Source of the DNA: Cheilinus undulatus
Taxonomy: Eukaryota > Chordata > Actinopteri > Labriformes > Labridae
DNA: 64,000 nt
Direction of reading: 5' to 3'
NCBI RefSeq assembly: GCF_018320785.1
Contig: NC_054888.1
Location: 22,709,938 to 22,773,937 of the forward strand
The notes below the pieces were generated by a model. The model had not been told where the DNA came from. It searched no databases and worked only from the letters and a program-made list of their open reading frames with translations. Positions 15,641 through 26,411 of this stretch are shown piece by piece (position 1 is the stretch's first letter; every line of letters begins with the position of its first letter). The position numbers were made by a program, and so were the translations under genes.

Positions 15641-17094
15641 CCTGCTGGTCTACAGCAGAAATAAAGGAACTGTTCCAGGACTTTTAGAGGGGAGTGTATC
15701 ATGCATCTACAGGTTAAACATCTAATTTTGCTAATATTGCGTCTAAGTTTCACTGAGCCTCATTCTTTCTAAAAGACTGTAAACTAAATTTATCTCTATT
15801 TCCTCTTTGCCCATTTTGAAGAGTAAGGAGGACTTTTCTCCATCTCTCCTGATGATCTGCCATCTGTAAATCTATTCTACATTCAATGTCAGACCCACAA
15901 GGAAAGAATAATGAACGTCCATATAAAATCCAATTCTTCTCATAAATAACTCAACGCTGTGTTGTTCTCTCTAATCATAACCCTCCGTCTACATCAGCCC
16001 CTCTGAGTCAGCTTCACTTTACATTAGGGCATCAATGCAAACAGCTGCCAGGCTCTTTGTCAGGTCCACACACCTCATCGGTGATTTCTCTCCACGTCTG
16101 CATCGATCTGAAGCTCTGCGTGGCTGTTGCAGAGGATTGTAAAGCCTCAGTGAAAGCGTGTTCAGGGTCGAGGCTGCTCTACAGAAATGTATTTACATTC
16201 ATGAGGACAGGGTTAGTTTGGAGTTTGTAAAATAAATGCACACTAGCAGAATGCAGACCTTTGGCACGTTGCATGTCATGTGTTTGTCCACAGGAGGGCT
16301 CTCAAAGCGTACACTAACACAAAGTTCCTCACAGCGGCTTTAAAAATCAACTTTGAACTGATTATTTGCCGCCTAATGTTTCTTCAGCTGTCAAACTTTT
16401 CTGATGCTCCCTCTTTAACACGGCCTGTCTGGCTGTTTGTCAAAATAAAAAGAACAAAGACTCAAGTTTTAAAGACGCACTCTGGATGCCCCTAAAAGTA
16501 CGACTAGAAAGACGGTCCGAGTTCACGTCAAGTTCAGAGTAATAAACATCAAAGCTGCAGACTCTAGTTTGGTCATCAAGGACGTGTTCGAGCGTCTGCC
16601 TCCGGGCTACAAGCTTCAATCCAAGCAGTGATGCAACAACCTGCATGTAAGAGCTGAGCAGACGAGAGGGGGTCTCAGCGGGGTTTAGGTTAAAAAAGAC
16701 AACACAATCAGGGAATAAAAACACAAGTCACACCCCGACACCCTAAAGATGCTCAATAAGTAACAATCAAAACGTCTGAAAGGAGTAAAATCTGCACAAG
16801 AGGCCAATAATTTAAAAACATAGAGACAAAATGCAGAAATGAAAACATCACAAAGGGCAGGTCAAGGACCTTCAAGCAAGCTGCAATACCAGCCTGAGGG
16901 AAAAAGAAGAACGGGGGGTCAGCAAGGTTGAAACCATCATCAGAAGTTAAACTCACTTCCTGGAAAACTTAGTAACCCTCTTTGTGAAAGCCAAAAACTT
17001 TTAAGAGGCTGGAATCTCAGTGGGAAACAGTATGTGGTGGTCAAACATGAATGTCAGGGTTCCTGCACAGCTTTAAAGAAGCTGATTTTTCATC
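15641..17094. other. spacer, no recognised feature
   Basis: This is non-repetitive sequence of mixed composition. Open frames at 16280-16956 show no domain. I see nothing I can name. Confidence 0.5.
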
Positions 17095-18478
17095 TATACT
17101 GGCTGTAAACATTGGCCTATATAAGCTATAAATATAAGCCTATTTAAGGTGTAAATATCAGCCTATATCAGGTGTAAATATTGGCCTATAATAGGTGTAA
17201 ATACTAGCCTATATCAGGCGTAAATATTAGCCTATATCAGGTGTAAATATTGGCCTATATCAACTGTAAATATTGGCCTATATCAGGTGTGAATATTGGC
17301 CTATGTCAGCTGTAAATACTGGCCTATAATATGTGTAATACTAGCCTATATCAGCCGTAAATATTGGTCTATATCAGCTATAAATAAAAGCCTATATCAG
17401 GTGTAAACATTGGCCTATGTCAGCTGTAAATATTAGCCTATATCAGGTGTAAATATCATCCTATATCAGGTGTAAATACTGGCCTATAATATGTGTAATA
17501 CTAGCCTATATCAGCTGTAAATATTGGCCTATATAAGCTATAAATATAAGCCTATATCAGCTATAAATATTGGCCTATATCAGGTTTAAATATTGGCCTA
17601 TATCAGATGTAAACATTTGCCTGTATCAGCTTTAAGTATTGGCCTATATCAGGTGTAAATAGTAGCCCTTTAAAGGTGTAAAAATTAGCATCTTTAAATT
17701 GAAAATATTGGCCTTTAACAGCTAAAAATATTAGCCTATATCAGCTGTAAATAAAAGCCTATATCAGGTGTAAATATTGGCCTAACTAAGGCATAAATAT
17801 TTGTCTATATCAGCTGTAAATAAAAGCCTATATCAGGTGTAAATATTGGTCTATATCAGTTATAAATATAAGCCTATATAAGCTGTAAATATTGGCCTAT
17901 TTAAGGTATAAATATTGGCCTATTTCATCTGTGAATATTAGCCTATATCAGCTGTAAATATTAGCCTATTTCAGCTGTGGATATTAGCCTATATCAGCTG
18001 TAAATATTAGCCTATGTCAGCTGTAAATATTAGCCTATATCAGGTGTAAATAAAAGCCTATTTTAGATGTAAATATTGGCAGATATAAGCTATAAATATA
18101 AGCCTATAAAAGGTATAAATATTGGCCTACATCTGCTGTGAATACTAGCCTTAATCAGGTGTGAATATTAGTTTATTTAAGGTATAAATATTAGCCTATA
18201 TCATCTGTGAACATTAGCCTATGTCAGCTGTGAATATTAGCCTATATCAGCTGTGAATATTTGCCTGTATCAGCTGTGAATATTAGCCTATGTGAGGTAT
18301 AAATATTGGCCTGAATAAAAGCTTATATCAGCTGTGAATATTAGCCTATATCAGGTGTCAATATTAGCCTATATCAGGTGTCAATATTACCCTATAACAG
18401 CTGTGAATATTAGCCTATATCATCTTTGAATATTAGCCTATTTGGGGTGTAAAAATTGGCCTATATTAGCTGTAAATT
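17095..18478 (+). repeat. 23 bp minisatellite, about 60 copies
   Basis: Units consist of GGCCTATATCAG followed by a TGTAAATATT core, with AGCC/GGCC and CAGGTG/CAGCTG variants. The array spans about 1.38 kb. Divergence between units is high, with a few interrupted copies (near 17680 and 18310), so it is old. Confidence 0.93.
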
Positions 18479-19429
18479 GGTCTCACCTGGCAAACTAATT
18501 ACCACAGGTGTCTGAGATTGATTTTAGTTATCTAAAGAGCCCTGAGACACAACACCATCCATGATTTTAATTGAAAAAAAAATTGAATGTTTATGACACT
18601 AAAATCCAATTTGCATAATAAGTTGGAACGCGGTGTAGTATGAATGGGTAAGTGTGAAAGCAGCTTGAGAAGTCAGATGATATAAAAGCTACAGTATGGT
18701 CCAGTACTAAAGCCTGTGAGATTTGTGCATCTAGGTTTACTTCACTCGTAGCTGCTCTTTGAACATCTTTTATCAAACGCTCCTGGCGTTTTTGGAGACT
18801 CCTGAAAAAGTGACAGTCTGGAGATAAAGGGTCTTTTCCTCTGACAGTGGTGATATGCTGCCTGTCCGTTCTCCAGCCGTCTTTTTGTCCAAGGTCTAAC
18901 CGATCAGTCTGCTGAGACAAGGGGAGCTGATGACTGACTGATGTTTTACCTCAGGAGACTCACAGCATGGACTGATGGGAGAAGTCTGAGCTAAATGGAG
19001 CGGGGAGTTTGCTGGCTCATCTCTTCATAGCAGCCTGTTGTTCTTCCTGCTCGCTCTGTTTGTTGAGATGCTTGTTTGACTGTGTACTCAGACTCTGAAG
19101 CATGGAGGAGTTAACTCGCTGTTTGCTCTCACTGCTGTGATCCGTTACTCTGTGCTGACATAACACAGATTCTGTGAGATGACGAGGGGTCGGCACACAG
19201 CAGCCGACCACCGTCTGCTAGTCGTATTTATTTACCTCCTACTGGGAGCACTTACTTGAACCAGATACTGTCTGGGTATGTAAACTCTGCCTTAGAGGCT
19301 CTCACTCATATGAAATGAGCCTGGTTATTTATCTCTTTATACACACAATAAATACTAGCATCTTAGTGTCTGATTACTGCAACATATTTGAGCATGCACA
19401 CATGACAAAACAGCAGTTTAAAGCTTACA
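18479..19429. other. spacer, no recognised feature
   Basis: This is single-copy-looking spacer between the minisatellite and the transposon remnant. No domain is seen in its open frames. Confidence 0.5.
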
Positions 19430-19812
19430 GCTCACAAAAATCTAAACTAAACTATCTCAAAGAATTAGAATATTGTGGAAAAGTCCAATTTGCAAAAGGT
19501 TTCCAACCACAGTCATGGAGAAGACTTGACAAATGTCCAGAGGACACTCAGTGACACCCTTCACATGGAGGGTAAGCTACAGAGGGTCACTGCCTAAAGG
19601 ACAGGCTGTTCTCAGAGACTTTATCAAAGAATATTCATAGAAACTTGACTGGAGGGAAGATTAGTGGAAAGAAAAGGAGCACAAGAAACAGAGATGAGCT
19701 CAGCCTCCAGAGGAATGTCAAAGTAAGAAGAATCAAGAACTCAGGGGAACTTCACAAGTAGTAGACTGAGGCTGGAGTCACCCTGCAGACGGGTCCGGGA
19801 AATGGGCCACTG
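19430..19812 (+). mobile_element. DNA transposon remnant (fish-type)
   Basis: The sequence from CAAAGAATTAGAATATTGTG through GAAAAGGAGCACAAGAAACA to AGTAGACTGAGGCTGG matches, from memory, the left part of a transposon widespread in fish genomes. The reading frame is broken. The superfamily is uncertain. Confidence 0.5.
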
Positions 19813-19844
19813 TGGAGCTACTATTGTTGCAAAGCTATTTCCAA

Positions 19845-20612
19845 ATGCATAAGGAGATTCACAAATGTGGACACAGGTCTGTACAGAGATCTATAAATGT
19901 ACAGATAGATGTGCAAATGCAGGCACAGATGTGCAAATATGCACACAAATCTGCAAATACATGTCTGCAAATGTGTTCAAAGACCCACAAATGCACGCTA
20001 AGGTCTACAAATGTGTGCAAAGACCCACAAATGCACGCTAAGGTCTACAAATGTGTGCAAAGACCCACAAATGCACGCTAAGATCTACAAATGTGTGCAA
20101 AGACCCACAAATGCATGCTAAGATCCGCCAATGTGTGCAAAGACCCACAAATGCATGCTAAGGTCTACAAATGTGTGCAAAGACCCACAAATGCACGCTA
20201 AGGTCTACAAATGTGTTCAAAGACCCACAAATGCATGCTAAGGTCTACAAGTGTGTGCAAAGACCCACAAATGCATGCTAAGGACTACAAGTGTGTGCAA
20301 AGACCCACAAATGCATGCTAAGGACTACAAGTGTGTGCAAAGACCCACAAATGCATGCTAAGGACTACAAGTGTGTGCAAAGACCCACAAATGCATGCTA
20401 AGGACTACAAGTGTGTGCAAAGACCCACAAATGCATGCTAAGGACTACAAGTGTGTGCAAAGACCCACAAATGCATGCTAAGGACTACAAGTGTGTGCAA
20501 AGACCCACAAATGCATGCTAAGGTCTAAAGATGTGTTCAAAGACCCACAAATGCATGCTAAGGTCTAAAGATGTGTTCAAAGACCCACAAATGCATGCTA
20601 AGATGTGCAAAT
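19845..20612 (+). repeat. 20 bp minisatellite with 40 bp higher-order unit
   Basis: From about 19965 two related 20-mers alternate, CACAAATGCATGCTAAGGTC and TACAAATGTGTGCAAAGACC, giving a regular 40 bp period for about 16 copies. Six consecutive copies near 20275-20515 are identical, implying recent homogenisation. The left 120 bp is degenerate and looks like the ancestral 20 bp stage. An open frame across the left part is a by-product. Confidence 0.94.
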
Positions 20613-21961
20613 GTGTAGACCAGTTTCTAACTTTGGGCTTAGATTACAATTAAGAGGCGTTGAGTTTTGTAAATCCACATAAATCAACAGAACTGAACAG
20701 ACTCTTAAACACACTTGACTTTTGCAGCGTCTGCGTGCACAATCTTCTAAGTGTTAAAGCACTGGCTTTGGTTGAACTCAGCATAGCTTCTATGCACAAC
20801 TGTCATGTCTAAAGTACGTTGATGTTTTCTTCATATTAACACAGTTTAGCCACAGCAAACTCTCATCACTCTCTCTTTATTATTCAGAACTCCTTTTACA
20901 ACCAGGTTCTTCCAAGCCTGATCAAAACTGGGATTCTAAAGTCCATGTAAACCTATGCCATGCTTTAAATCACACACTTTATAATTTATTTGTTCATAAC
21001 TGCAGCACAACAGACATTTAACATGAGCAAACAGATCAGTGGAGACAGACAGCGGTCCTGAAGCTCATCTCCTGCGAGGTGAGTGATTCATGAGAGACTA
21101 TGTCACATATTCCTCTCTCTGCGTTTATCTTCTCATAAGTGAGACGTAAAGAAAAAACTCCAACAAAAGGCAAGCTCTGTGCTCTGACTCAAGGCTTCTC
21201 TGGGTGCTGGATGGTGTTTAAGCGTGATGTGAAAGGCCCTGACGATGAATGAAACTCTTTATAAAAGCTCTGAAACAAACAGAGAAGGATCATCAGCAAC
21301 AACTTTGATGAAAAGCACCAAAGTCCTCCAGAGTTCTGCGTTACATTCATCCCACTTTTGTCCAGTGATCTTTGTATAACCGTGATGATTTGTTTCTGAG
21401 GTTGGATTCAGACGTACGTCTTCTGTCACTATAGAAACCGTTTACTGTACAAGGACGACGTCTGGCCTTGTCAGGTTCTTACACCACAAGGACAGCTTTC
21501 CTTTTGTGAATGCTGCTTTAAATCCAGAGGATGGAGCTACACATGAGATTTAATGGTCTCTGGTGGGAACATGGAATCAGGTGTGACTGGATTCAATGTC
21601 TGGAAGCTACTGACTGACAAAAACTGAACACGTCCTTTAAAATCTCTCTTTATTTTGTTCTTTCAGCACCGATAAGGAATTACATGATCCGACTCCATTA
21701 TAACAATGAGCTGAGTCTTATGTGAACCATGGGAGCTGGATCCTGATTGAGAGCTGAGTCAGATTTTGATGTGGACCCGCATCCATGACTGAAGAGGAGG
21801 ATGTTGATGTTATTTAGTTAAAGCTGAGGGTCTGAGCTTTTAAACATGTTTGCTTCATGATTCTATTTCTTACTGAGGCCAGGAGAAAAATACTTGAGTA
21901 GACGCTGAAATTCTGTGCAGTGTTGTTAGAAAACCCTCAGCTTCTGGGAGGCATTTTATCA
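20613..21961. other. spacer, no recognised feature
   Basis: This is non-repetitive spacer leading up to the hAT target site. I see nothing I can name. Confidence 0.5.
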
Positions 21962-22059
21962 GTCTAAATCAGGGGTTCTCAATGTTGGGTCGGGACCCCA
22001 TTGGGGGTCGCGAGACACTGAGAAGGGGCCTCCAGATGCCTTAAAAAAGAAGAACATTT

Positions 22060-22621
22060 CCAAGAATATTTTTTAGTGACACTGTTGCCACTTTACACCA
22101 ATTTTGCCAAATTTGAAACTGTTTTAATCACTTTTTCCCATCAATTTTGACCATTAACACATTTTTGCCACTTAAAACCCATTTTTTTTTCAATTTTAAA
22201 TCCTTTCCACCACTTTTTTCTGCCTGTTTTTGCCACTTCTAAATCAAATCTTGCCACTCTACGCCTATTGTTGGCTCTGTTGACACATTATTGCCACTAT
22301 TAACCCCTTTAACCACTTTTTAAGTCACATTTCACAATATGATATCCCCGTTTTTGCCAGTTTAACCCAGTTCTGCCTCAGCTAACCTTTTTTTTGCCAG
22401 TTCATATCAATTTTTCATCCCATTTCCGTCTATTTTTGCCACTTTAATGCCATTTCAGCCATTTTTTAATCCCTTTTACCACTCAATATGCCCTTTTTTG
22501 CCACTTTAACCAATTTTTGTCATTTTTTGTTATTTTTTGCCACTTTTATCCAATTTTTTGCATTTCTAACCTATTTCTGCTACTTTTAAAATCTAATTTC
22601 ACCACCTTTCTCACCATTTTT
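22060..22621 (+). repeat. T-rich TTTTGCCACTTTT array inside hAT element
   Basis: Degenerate units of TTTTTGCCACTTTTAACC recur about every 20-60 bp. The same low-complexity family appears at 39700, 53280, 58740 and 62120 (same strand) and at 54480 and 55840 (opposite strand). Confidence 0.8.
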
Positions 22622-23001
22622 GCCATGTTCTTGTGTTTCAAACACATGGGTCAGACGTGACCATCGAACAGGCCGGGTGGATCTGGCACCGTGTAGTTCC
22701 TAGAGCACCTCCTCTTTTTGCATTCTTCATACGGGATGGAAATAAAGTAACGTCGGTTCAGCAAGTCAATCAAAGGTTTGTAGGTGTGAAGCAGAAAGCC
22801 TTCCACAATAAGGATGTGAGGCTCCTCCTTCTTAGGGTCAGACTTTGGGACGATCTCAGTGTCCAGGGTGTTATTAACGCCATGAGATTTCTCAAACTTC
22901 ACCAGGTTATCTAACCATGCATAGATCGTACTCATCATAGCGTCCATGTCCAGAGCATTGATGACATCGTACGGCTTAAAGCCATCTTCACCAACTTCCA
23001 T
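22622..23001 (-). pseudogene. nmrk2: Partial nmrk2 retrocopy (nicotinamide riboside kinase), broken
   Basis: On the - strand about 126 codons align, from memory, with the middle of vertebrate nicotinamide riboside kinase 2, which phosphorylates nicotinamide riboside to NMN in NAD synthesis. Recognisable blocks are [60 protein letters not shown] and GLFDGHV. At 22651-22653 the expected tryptophan codon of the next block is TGA, after which PMCLKHKN continues in frame. The N-terminal P-loop part and the C-terminus are absent. Several exons of the parent are joined without introns, so this is probably a processed copy. The first ATG corresponds to an internal position, so no functional start is implied. 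Both edges run straight into T-rich array sequence of the hAT element. Confidence 0.82.
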
Positions 23002-23113
23002 TATTAACCCATTTTAGCTATTTTTACCATATTATAATTCTGTTTTTAACAAAAGGATTTACATCTTTAAGAGGGCTACTTACTACATGAATTAAAAAGA
23101 TATGTGTTTCTTT

Positions 23114-23640
23114 GATAAGAGTGGTTATAATAATAAAAATGACAGTAATAAGTTTATTTATATAGTGCCTTTCAAGAACAGCAAGGTGACAAAGTGCTTT
23201 ACAAAGAGATAAAGAAACACAAGCAACTAATGCAAAGGTAAAATAAGAGAATAAACAGTACACAAAACAGATTAAGTAAAGGCCAGACCAAACAAGTGGG
23301 TCTTAAGTTGCTTTTTAAAGGAATCAGCTGTTCCTCCTGATCTTAATCCAATGGAAAAGCGTTCCAAAGAGTTGGAGCAATGACCTTAAATGCACAGTCA
23401 CCTTTAGTTTTTAGTCTGGAGTGTGGAACAACCAGCAGACCCTGATCAGAGGACCGAAGAGTCCTGCTGGGATTGTAAGGTTTTAAGAGCTCCATAATGT
23501 AGGCTGGTGCCCGACCATGCAGGGCTTTAAAAGTAAACACAAGAATCTTAAAATGGAGAGCCAGTGGAGAGAACACAGCATTGGTGTGATGTGTGACCTT
23601 TTTGAAAACTTGGTAAGTCGTCTGGCTGCAGCGTATTGAA
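23114..23640 (-). mobile_element. LINE 3' fragment (L2/CR1-like)
   Basis: On the - strand the frame at 23343-23576 contains FKILVFTFKALHGRAPAYI, LLVVPHSRLKTKGDCAF and LWNAFPLD, the end of the reverse-transcriptase polyprotein of L2-type LINEs. The 3' UTR follows with CTTGAAAGGCACTATATAAA and a short TTATTA-rich tail. The copy is 5' truncated and lies within the hAT element. Confidence 0.7.
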
Positions 23641-23874
23641 CAAGTATTATTATTATATACTATTATTATTATAATTTTAGATACCGCAGCTTAACTTACA
23701 ATGGACCATGATTGTGCTGGCCTCTCATTGTTCCACCTAATGGGCAGCCTTGTCTCCACAGGACTATTCTTGAATGTGCATGGCTGTGTTCAGGTACAGT
23801 GGGGGGTCCCCGGTCTCTGGCACCTTTATTTTGGGGGTCGTGTGCTGAAAAGGTTGAGATCCACTGGTCTAAAT

Positions 23875-24295
23875 GTGTCCTATTACCAAGCAAAATGACC
23901 CAGATCACTAAAAAGAACCAGACTCCTCTGCCTGTCGTGGTATTAGAAAATTAAAATGCATATTTAGGGGCCTTCTTCTCCTAAAACAAACCTGTGATCA
24001 CAGGGAAATGTTGATCTTAGTCTTAGCTGTTCTTATGAGTTTTGGCTGAATTAGTTTAGTAAAAGTCGACATACTGCATATCAACAAAAATCCACTTTTA
24101 TTTATCCCCGTAAACTATGCATGTATGCTATGCTTCCTCTTTGGGGAATTTAAAAAAAGTATTAAAGATATCGAGAGAAATAGATTCATTCGTGATGGAG
24201 TTCTTTTAAAAGCTGCTGTGGCAGGTTCCCTATGCTTTTATTGTGAAACTACTGACCGGAAGTATATGTTTGGATGCATCTAAGGCGGGCTGGTT
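23875..24295. other. nr0b1 upstream region
   Basis: This is 5' flanking sequence of nr0b1. An ETS-type ACCGGAAGT is at about 24255 and a TGACCC half-site at about 23897. No clear steroidogenic factor 1 site (TCAAGGTCA) is visible. Confidence 0.4.
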
Positions 24296-24302
24296 TATAA
24301 AT
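24296..24302 (+). promoter_or_regulatory. TATA-like box of nr0b1
   Basis: TATAAAT lies 38 nt upstream of the chosen ATG. If used, transcription would start only about 12-15 nt before the codon, an unusually short leader. A distal start is equally possible. Confidence 0.35.
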
Positions 24303-24339
24303 CTAATGATAATGCTAATCACAGAGGCAGAGGAGCGTG

Positions 24340-24829
24340 ATGTGGTCTCATCAGCACGCGGCGCGGAGCAGCATCCTCTTCAGCCTGCTCAACAGAGACT
24401 CTGAGAGTCCACGCAGACTCAAACAGCCCTGCTCCTGCTCACCCAGGACCAAACTGGTCTCCATCAGAGCTCCTCACTCAGTCTTCAAAGCAGCCTCGGA
24501 GGTGCTCGTGAAAACATTCCGGTTCGTCAAACATGTTCCGTGTTTCCGCGGTTTACCGGCGGGAGATCAGCTCCGGCTGGTGCGCAGCAGCTGGGCGCCG
24601 CTGCTGCTCCTGGGGATGGCGCAGGACTGCGTGGACTTGGACACGGTGGAGACCCAGCAGCCGAGTCTGCTGCACAAGATCCTGACACACAGCGCGAACA
24701 GGTTTCAGGAGCCGGGGGTGCCGGCGGGAGACGCGGAGGGGATCCGGATGTTCGTGGAGAGGTGCAGAGGGCTGCGGATCAGCGTCCGGGAGTACGCGCT
24801 CCTGAAGGGCGCGGTGCTGTTTAACCCGG
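24340..24829 (+). CDS. nr0b1: nr0b1 (DAX1) exon 1
   Basis: This encodes the N-terminal part of the orphan nuclear receptor NR0B1/DAX1, a corepressor without a zinc-finger DNA-binding domain that represses steroidogenic factor 1 in gonad and adrenal development. I start at ATG 24340 (MWSHQHAARSSILFSLLNRD). Residues 12-17 carry a single LxxLL-type box (ILFSLL), where mammals have several repeated boxes. A cysteine pair, CSCSPRTK, follows, then ligand-binding-domain-like sequence: VLVKTFRFVKHVPCF, SSWAPLLLLGMAQD, DTVETQQPSLLHKILT and REYALLKGAVLFNP. The DTVE and PSLLHKIL blocks are closer to DAX1 than to its relative SHP (NR0B2). The donor GTAAAA at 24830 leaves one base, phase 1, as in the vertebrate gene. 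The neighbour il1rapl1 supports the call. GC content is very high. Confidence 0.92.
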
Positions 24830-25234
24830 GTAAAAGACTCCCCGGCACACTGACAACAGTCCAGAAAGTTCAGTCTTTGGTTTGTTTAGCTAAGCTGGCT
24901 AAGTTTACTTAGCAGACGAGGCGTAACTCACGTGCGTAAAAGCTCCGTCTGCTAGGGCTGGGCAATAAATCCAGTTTTTAAGATCTACGATTGAAATGTT
25001 TTCACACAAATAAGTTTGACACATTGTTTCTACACCATATTCCAATATTTAATGTGCAAGAAATGTAGACAAACTGCTGCAAAATGTCTCCGTTGTACAA
25101 ATACATCACCAACTTTTGCCGGAGCAGGCAGGAAGTAAGGACTCTGTGCCAAATGTCGCCACCATATTTGTGCAACCTAGCCCAACCTGTACTGGTCTGA
25201 CATAACGGTGGTTTTGTTCTGCTTCCTGGTTCAG
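24830..25234. other. nr0b1 intron
   Basis: This is a 405 bp GT-AG intron. It contains a hAT-like terminus TAGGGCTGGGCAATAAATC at 24953, related to the MITE at 10587, with no right end found. Confidence 0.75.
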
Positions 25235-25476
25235 TGGTGGAGCTGGAGTGTCGAGACTACGTCAGGGCGCTCCAGAGAGAGGCGGAGCGCGCGCTGTACG
25301 AGCACGTGAGGACGGTGCACCGGGGGAACACGACGTCCCGCTTCAAGAGGCTGCGGGCGGCGCTGGGCGTGCTGAGGTCCATGGACACGGAGGCGGTGTC
25401 GGGGCTGATCTTCAGACCCTCACTGGGCACGAGCAGCGTGGACGCACACGTGCTGACTCTGTTTTATGAGCAGTAG
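25235..25476 (+). CDS. nr0b1: nr0b1 (DAX1) exon 2
   Basis: Acceptor is GGTTCAG. It encodes the last 80 residues, including the split valine: VVELECRDYVRALQ, YEHVRTVHRGNTTSRF, RSMDTEAVSGLIFRPSLG and the end DAHVLTLFYEQ, then TAG. The EHxRxxHxGxxxRF and LIFRPxxGT blocks match DAX1. Total protein length is 243 aa, about half of human DAX1 (470 aa), because the mammalian N-terminal repeats are absent. The C-terminal helix ends LFYEQ rather than the mammalian MLCTKI. Confidence 0.92.
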
Positions 25477-25600
25477 TCTGAGAGACGATGCTTGGAGCAT
25501 GAGCTTGTTATTTAAAGTCAGATTGCTCATCGGTTTGTACGTTTTAAACTCTGCTGCTGCTGCAGGACTTTTTCTGGACACTGATCAGCCATTATAACAA

Positions 25601-25606
25601 ATTAAA
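25601..25606 (+). terminator. nr0b1 candidate polyadenylation signal
   Basis: ATTAAA lies 125 nt after the stop. A second ATTAAA is at 25696-25701. Neither is the canonical form, so the 3' end is tentative. Confidence 0.45.
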
Positions 25607-25919
25607 GTTTACATGAGGCTGACAATGACTTTTAAAAACGAGATCCTATTTTCCTGACTCCTCCTTTCTCCTGTTTTCTTAAACTTTCACTTCTCATTAA
25701 AGGCAAGTGTGCAGAGTTAACCTCAGTTTGAATAATGCCTGTTATTTTCTAGAGACTGAGCCAGAGACTCAAAAAAAAAACAACACATTTGTTCTTTTTT
25801 TTATTTTGGGTTGTTTATGTTTATGTCATATATTTTGGCAAGATTGTGTATTTTTATTTGCTCTCGCTATCTCCAGCTCAGCTCCTACAGTAAGTCTAAA
25901 ATACACTGTTTACAAGCAA

Positions 25920-26170
25920 AAGTTACACTCAAGCTGTTAAGAGCCAAAAATGCCCCATTGAAACCCATTCAACATGCATGCAAACATGCATTTTAGTATT
26001 TCTGGGTGTCAATCTGGGCTTTACCTTGGAATTGATTATTTTTACAACTCTCCACCAGATGGCGCCATTTTGACCATATTTGGCATGTGGAGAAAAAACA
26101 CGCTGAACATGCAAAAAAAATCTAAATGCAGAAAAATCGATGTTGCTGCTATTCATTGAAATATGTAAAA
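25920..26170 (+). repeat. Dispersed repeat, inverted partner of 47985-48245
   Basis: This shares with the reverse complement of 47985-48245 the blocks AAGAGCCAAAAATG, GGGTGTCAATCTGGGCTTT, CTCTCCACCAGATGG, CATTTTGACC and AACATGCAAAAA. It carries CCACCAGATGGCGC at 26052-26065, a full match to the CTCF core on the + strand. Confidence 0.8.
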
Positions 26171-26411
26171 TATTTACTTTTTATGTGTCAAATTGAAAAT
26201 AATTCATCTTTGTTTTTTTAAATAGAAAAACATGGTGGCATCATGACTAAAGGGTTAAAATCTTTAAAATTAATGACATTGACATTGCACAGAAAATTAT
26301 GACGTATAAAAATCAATGTTGCTGCTGATCACTGGCATATCCCAGCTGTAATAATTCAACTAAAAATGTCTTGTGGTATATTGAAAGTATTTTTTTTTTG
26401 TTAAAAACCTC

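Larger units (their letters stand above)
21970..23866. mobile_element. hAT-type element, 1897 bp, carrying an nmrk2 fragment
   Basis: Perfect 8 bp target duplications GTCTAAAT lie at 21962-21969 and 23867-23874. The terminal repeats are CAGGGGTTCTCAA at the left and, reverse complemented, CAGTGGATCTCAA at the right, followed on each side by the GGGTCGGGACCCC / GGGGGGTCCCC type subterminal sequence of vertebrate hAT elements. There is no transposase. Inside lie, in order, a T-rich TTTTGCCACTTTT array, an intronless broken copy of part of nmrk2 (- strand), a LINE 3' end (- strand) and the right shoulder. The cargo may have been captured or inserted later. Confidence 0.9.

Noticed and set aside
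19812..20081. 89-codon frame with cysteine/lysine-rich repeats
   Set aside because: It is a by-product of the 20/40 bp minisatellite and stops as soon as the unit changes.
19960..20612. Possible CRISPR-like regular repeat structure
   Set aside because: There are no unique spacers between repeats; both 20-mers are repeated, so this is a minisatellite in a vertebrate genome.
24540..24824. Alternative-frame 94-codon frame inside nr0b1 exon 1
   Set aside because: GC-rich frame shadow with low-complexity alanine/glycine content; the other frame matches DAX1.
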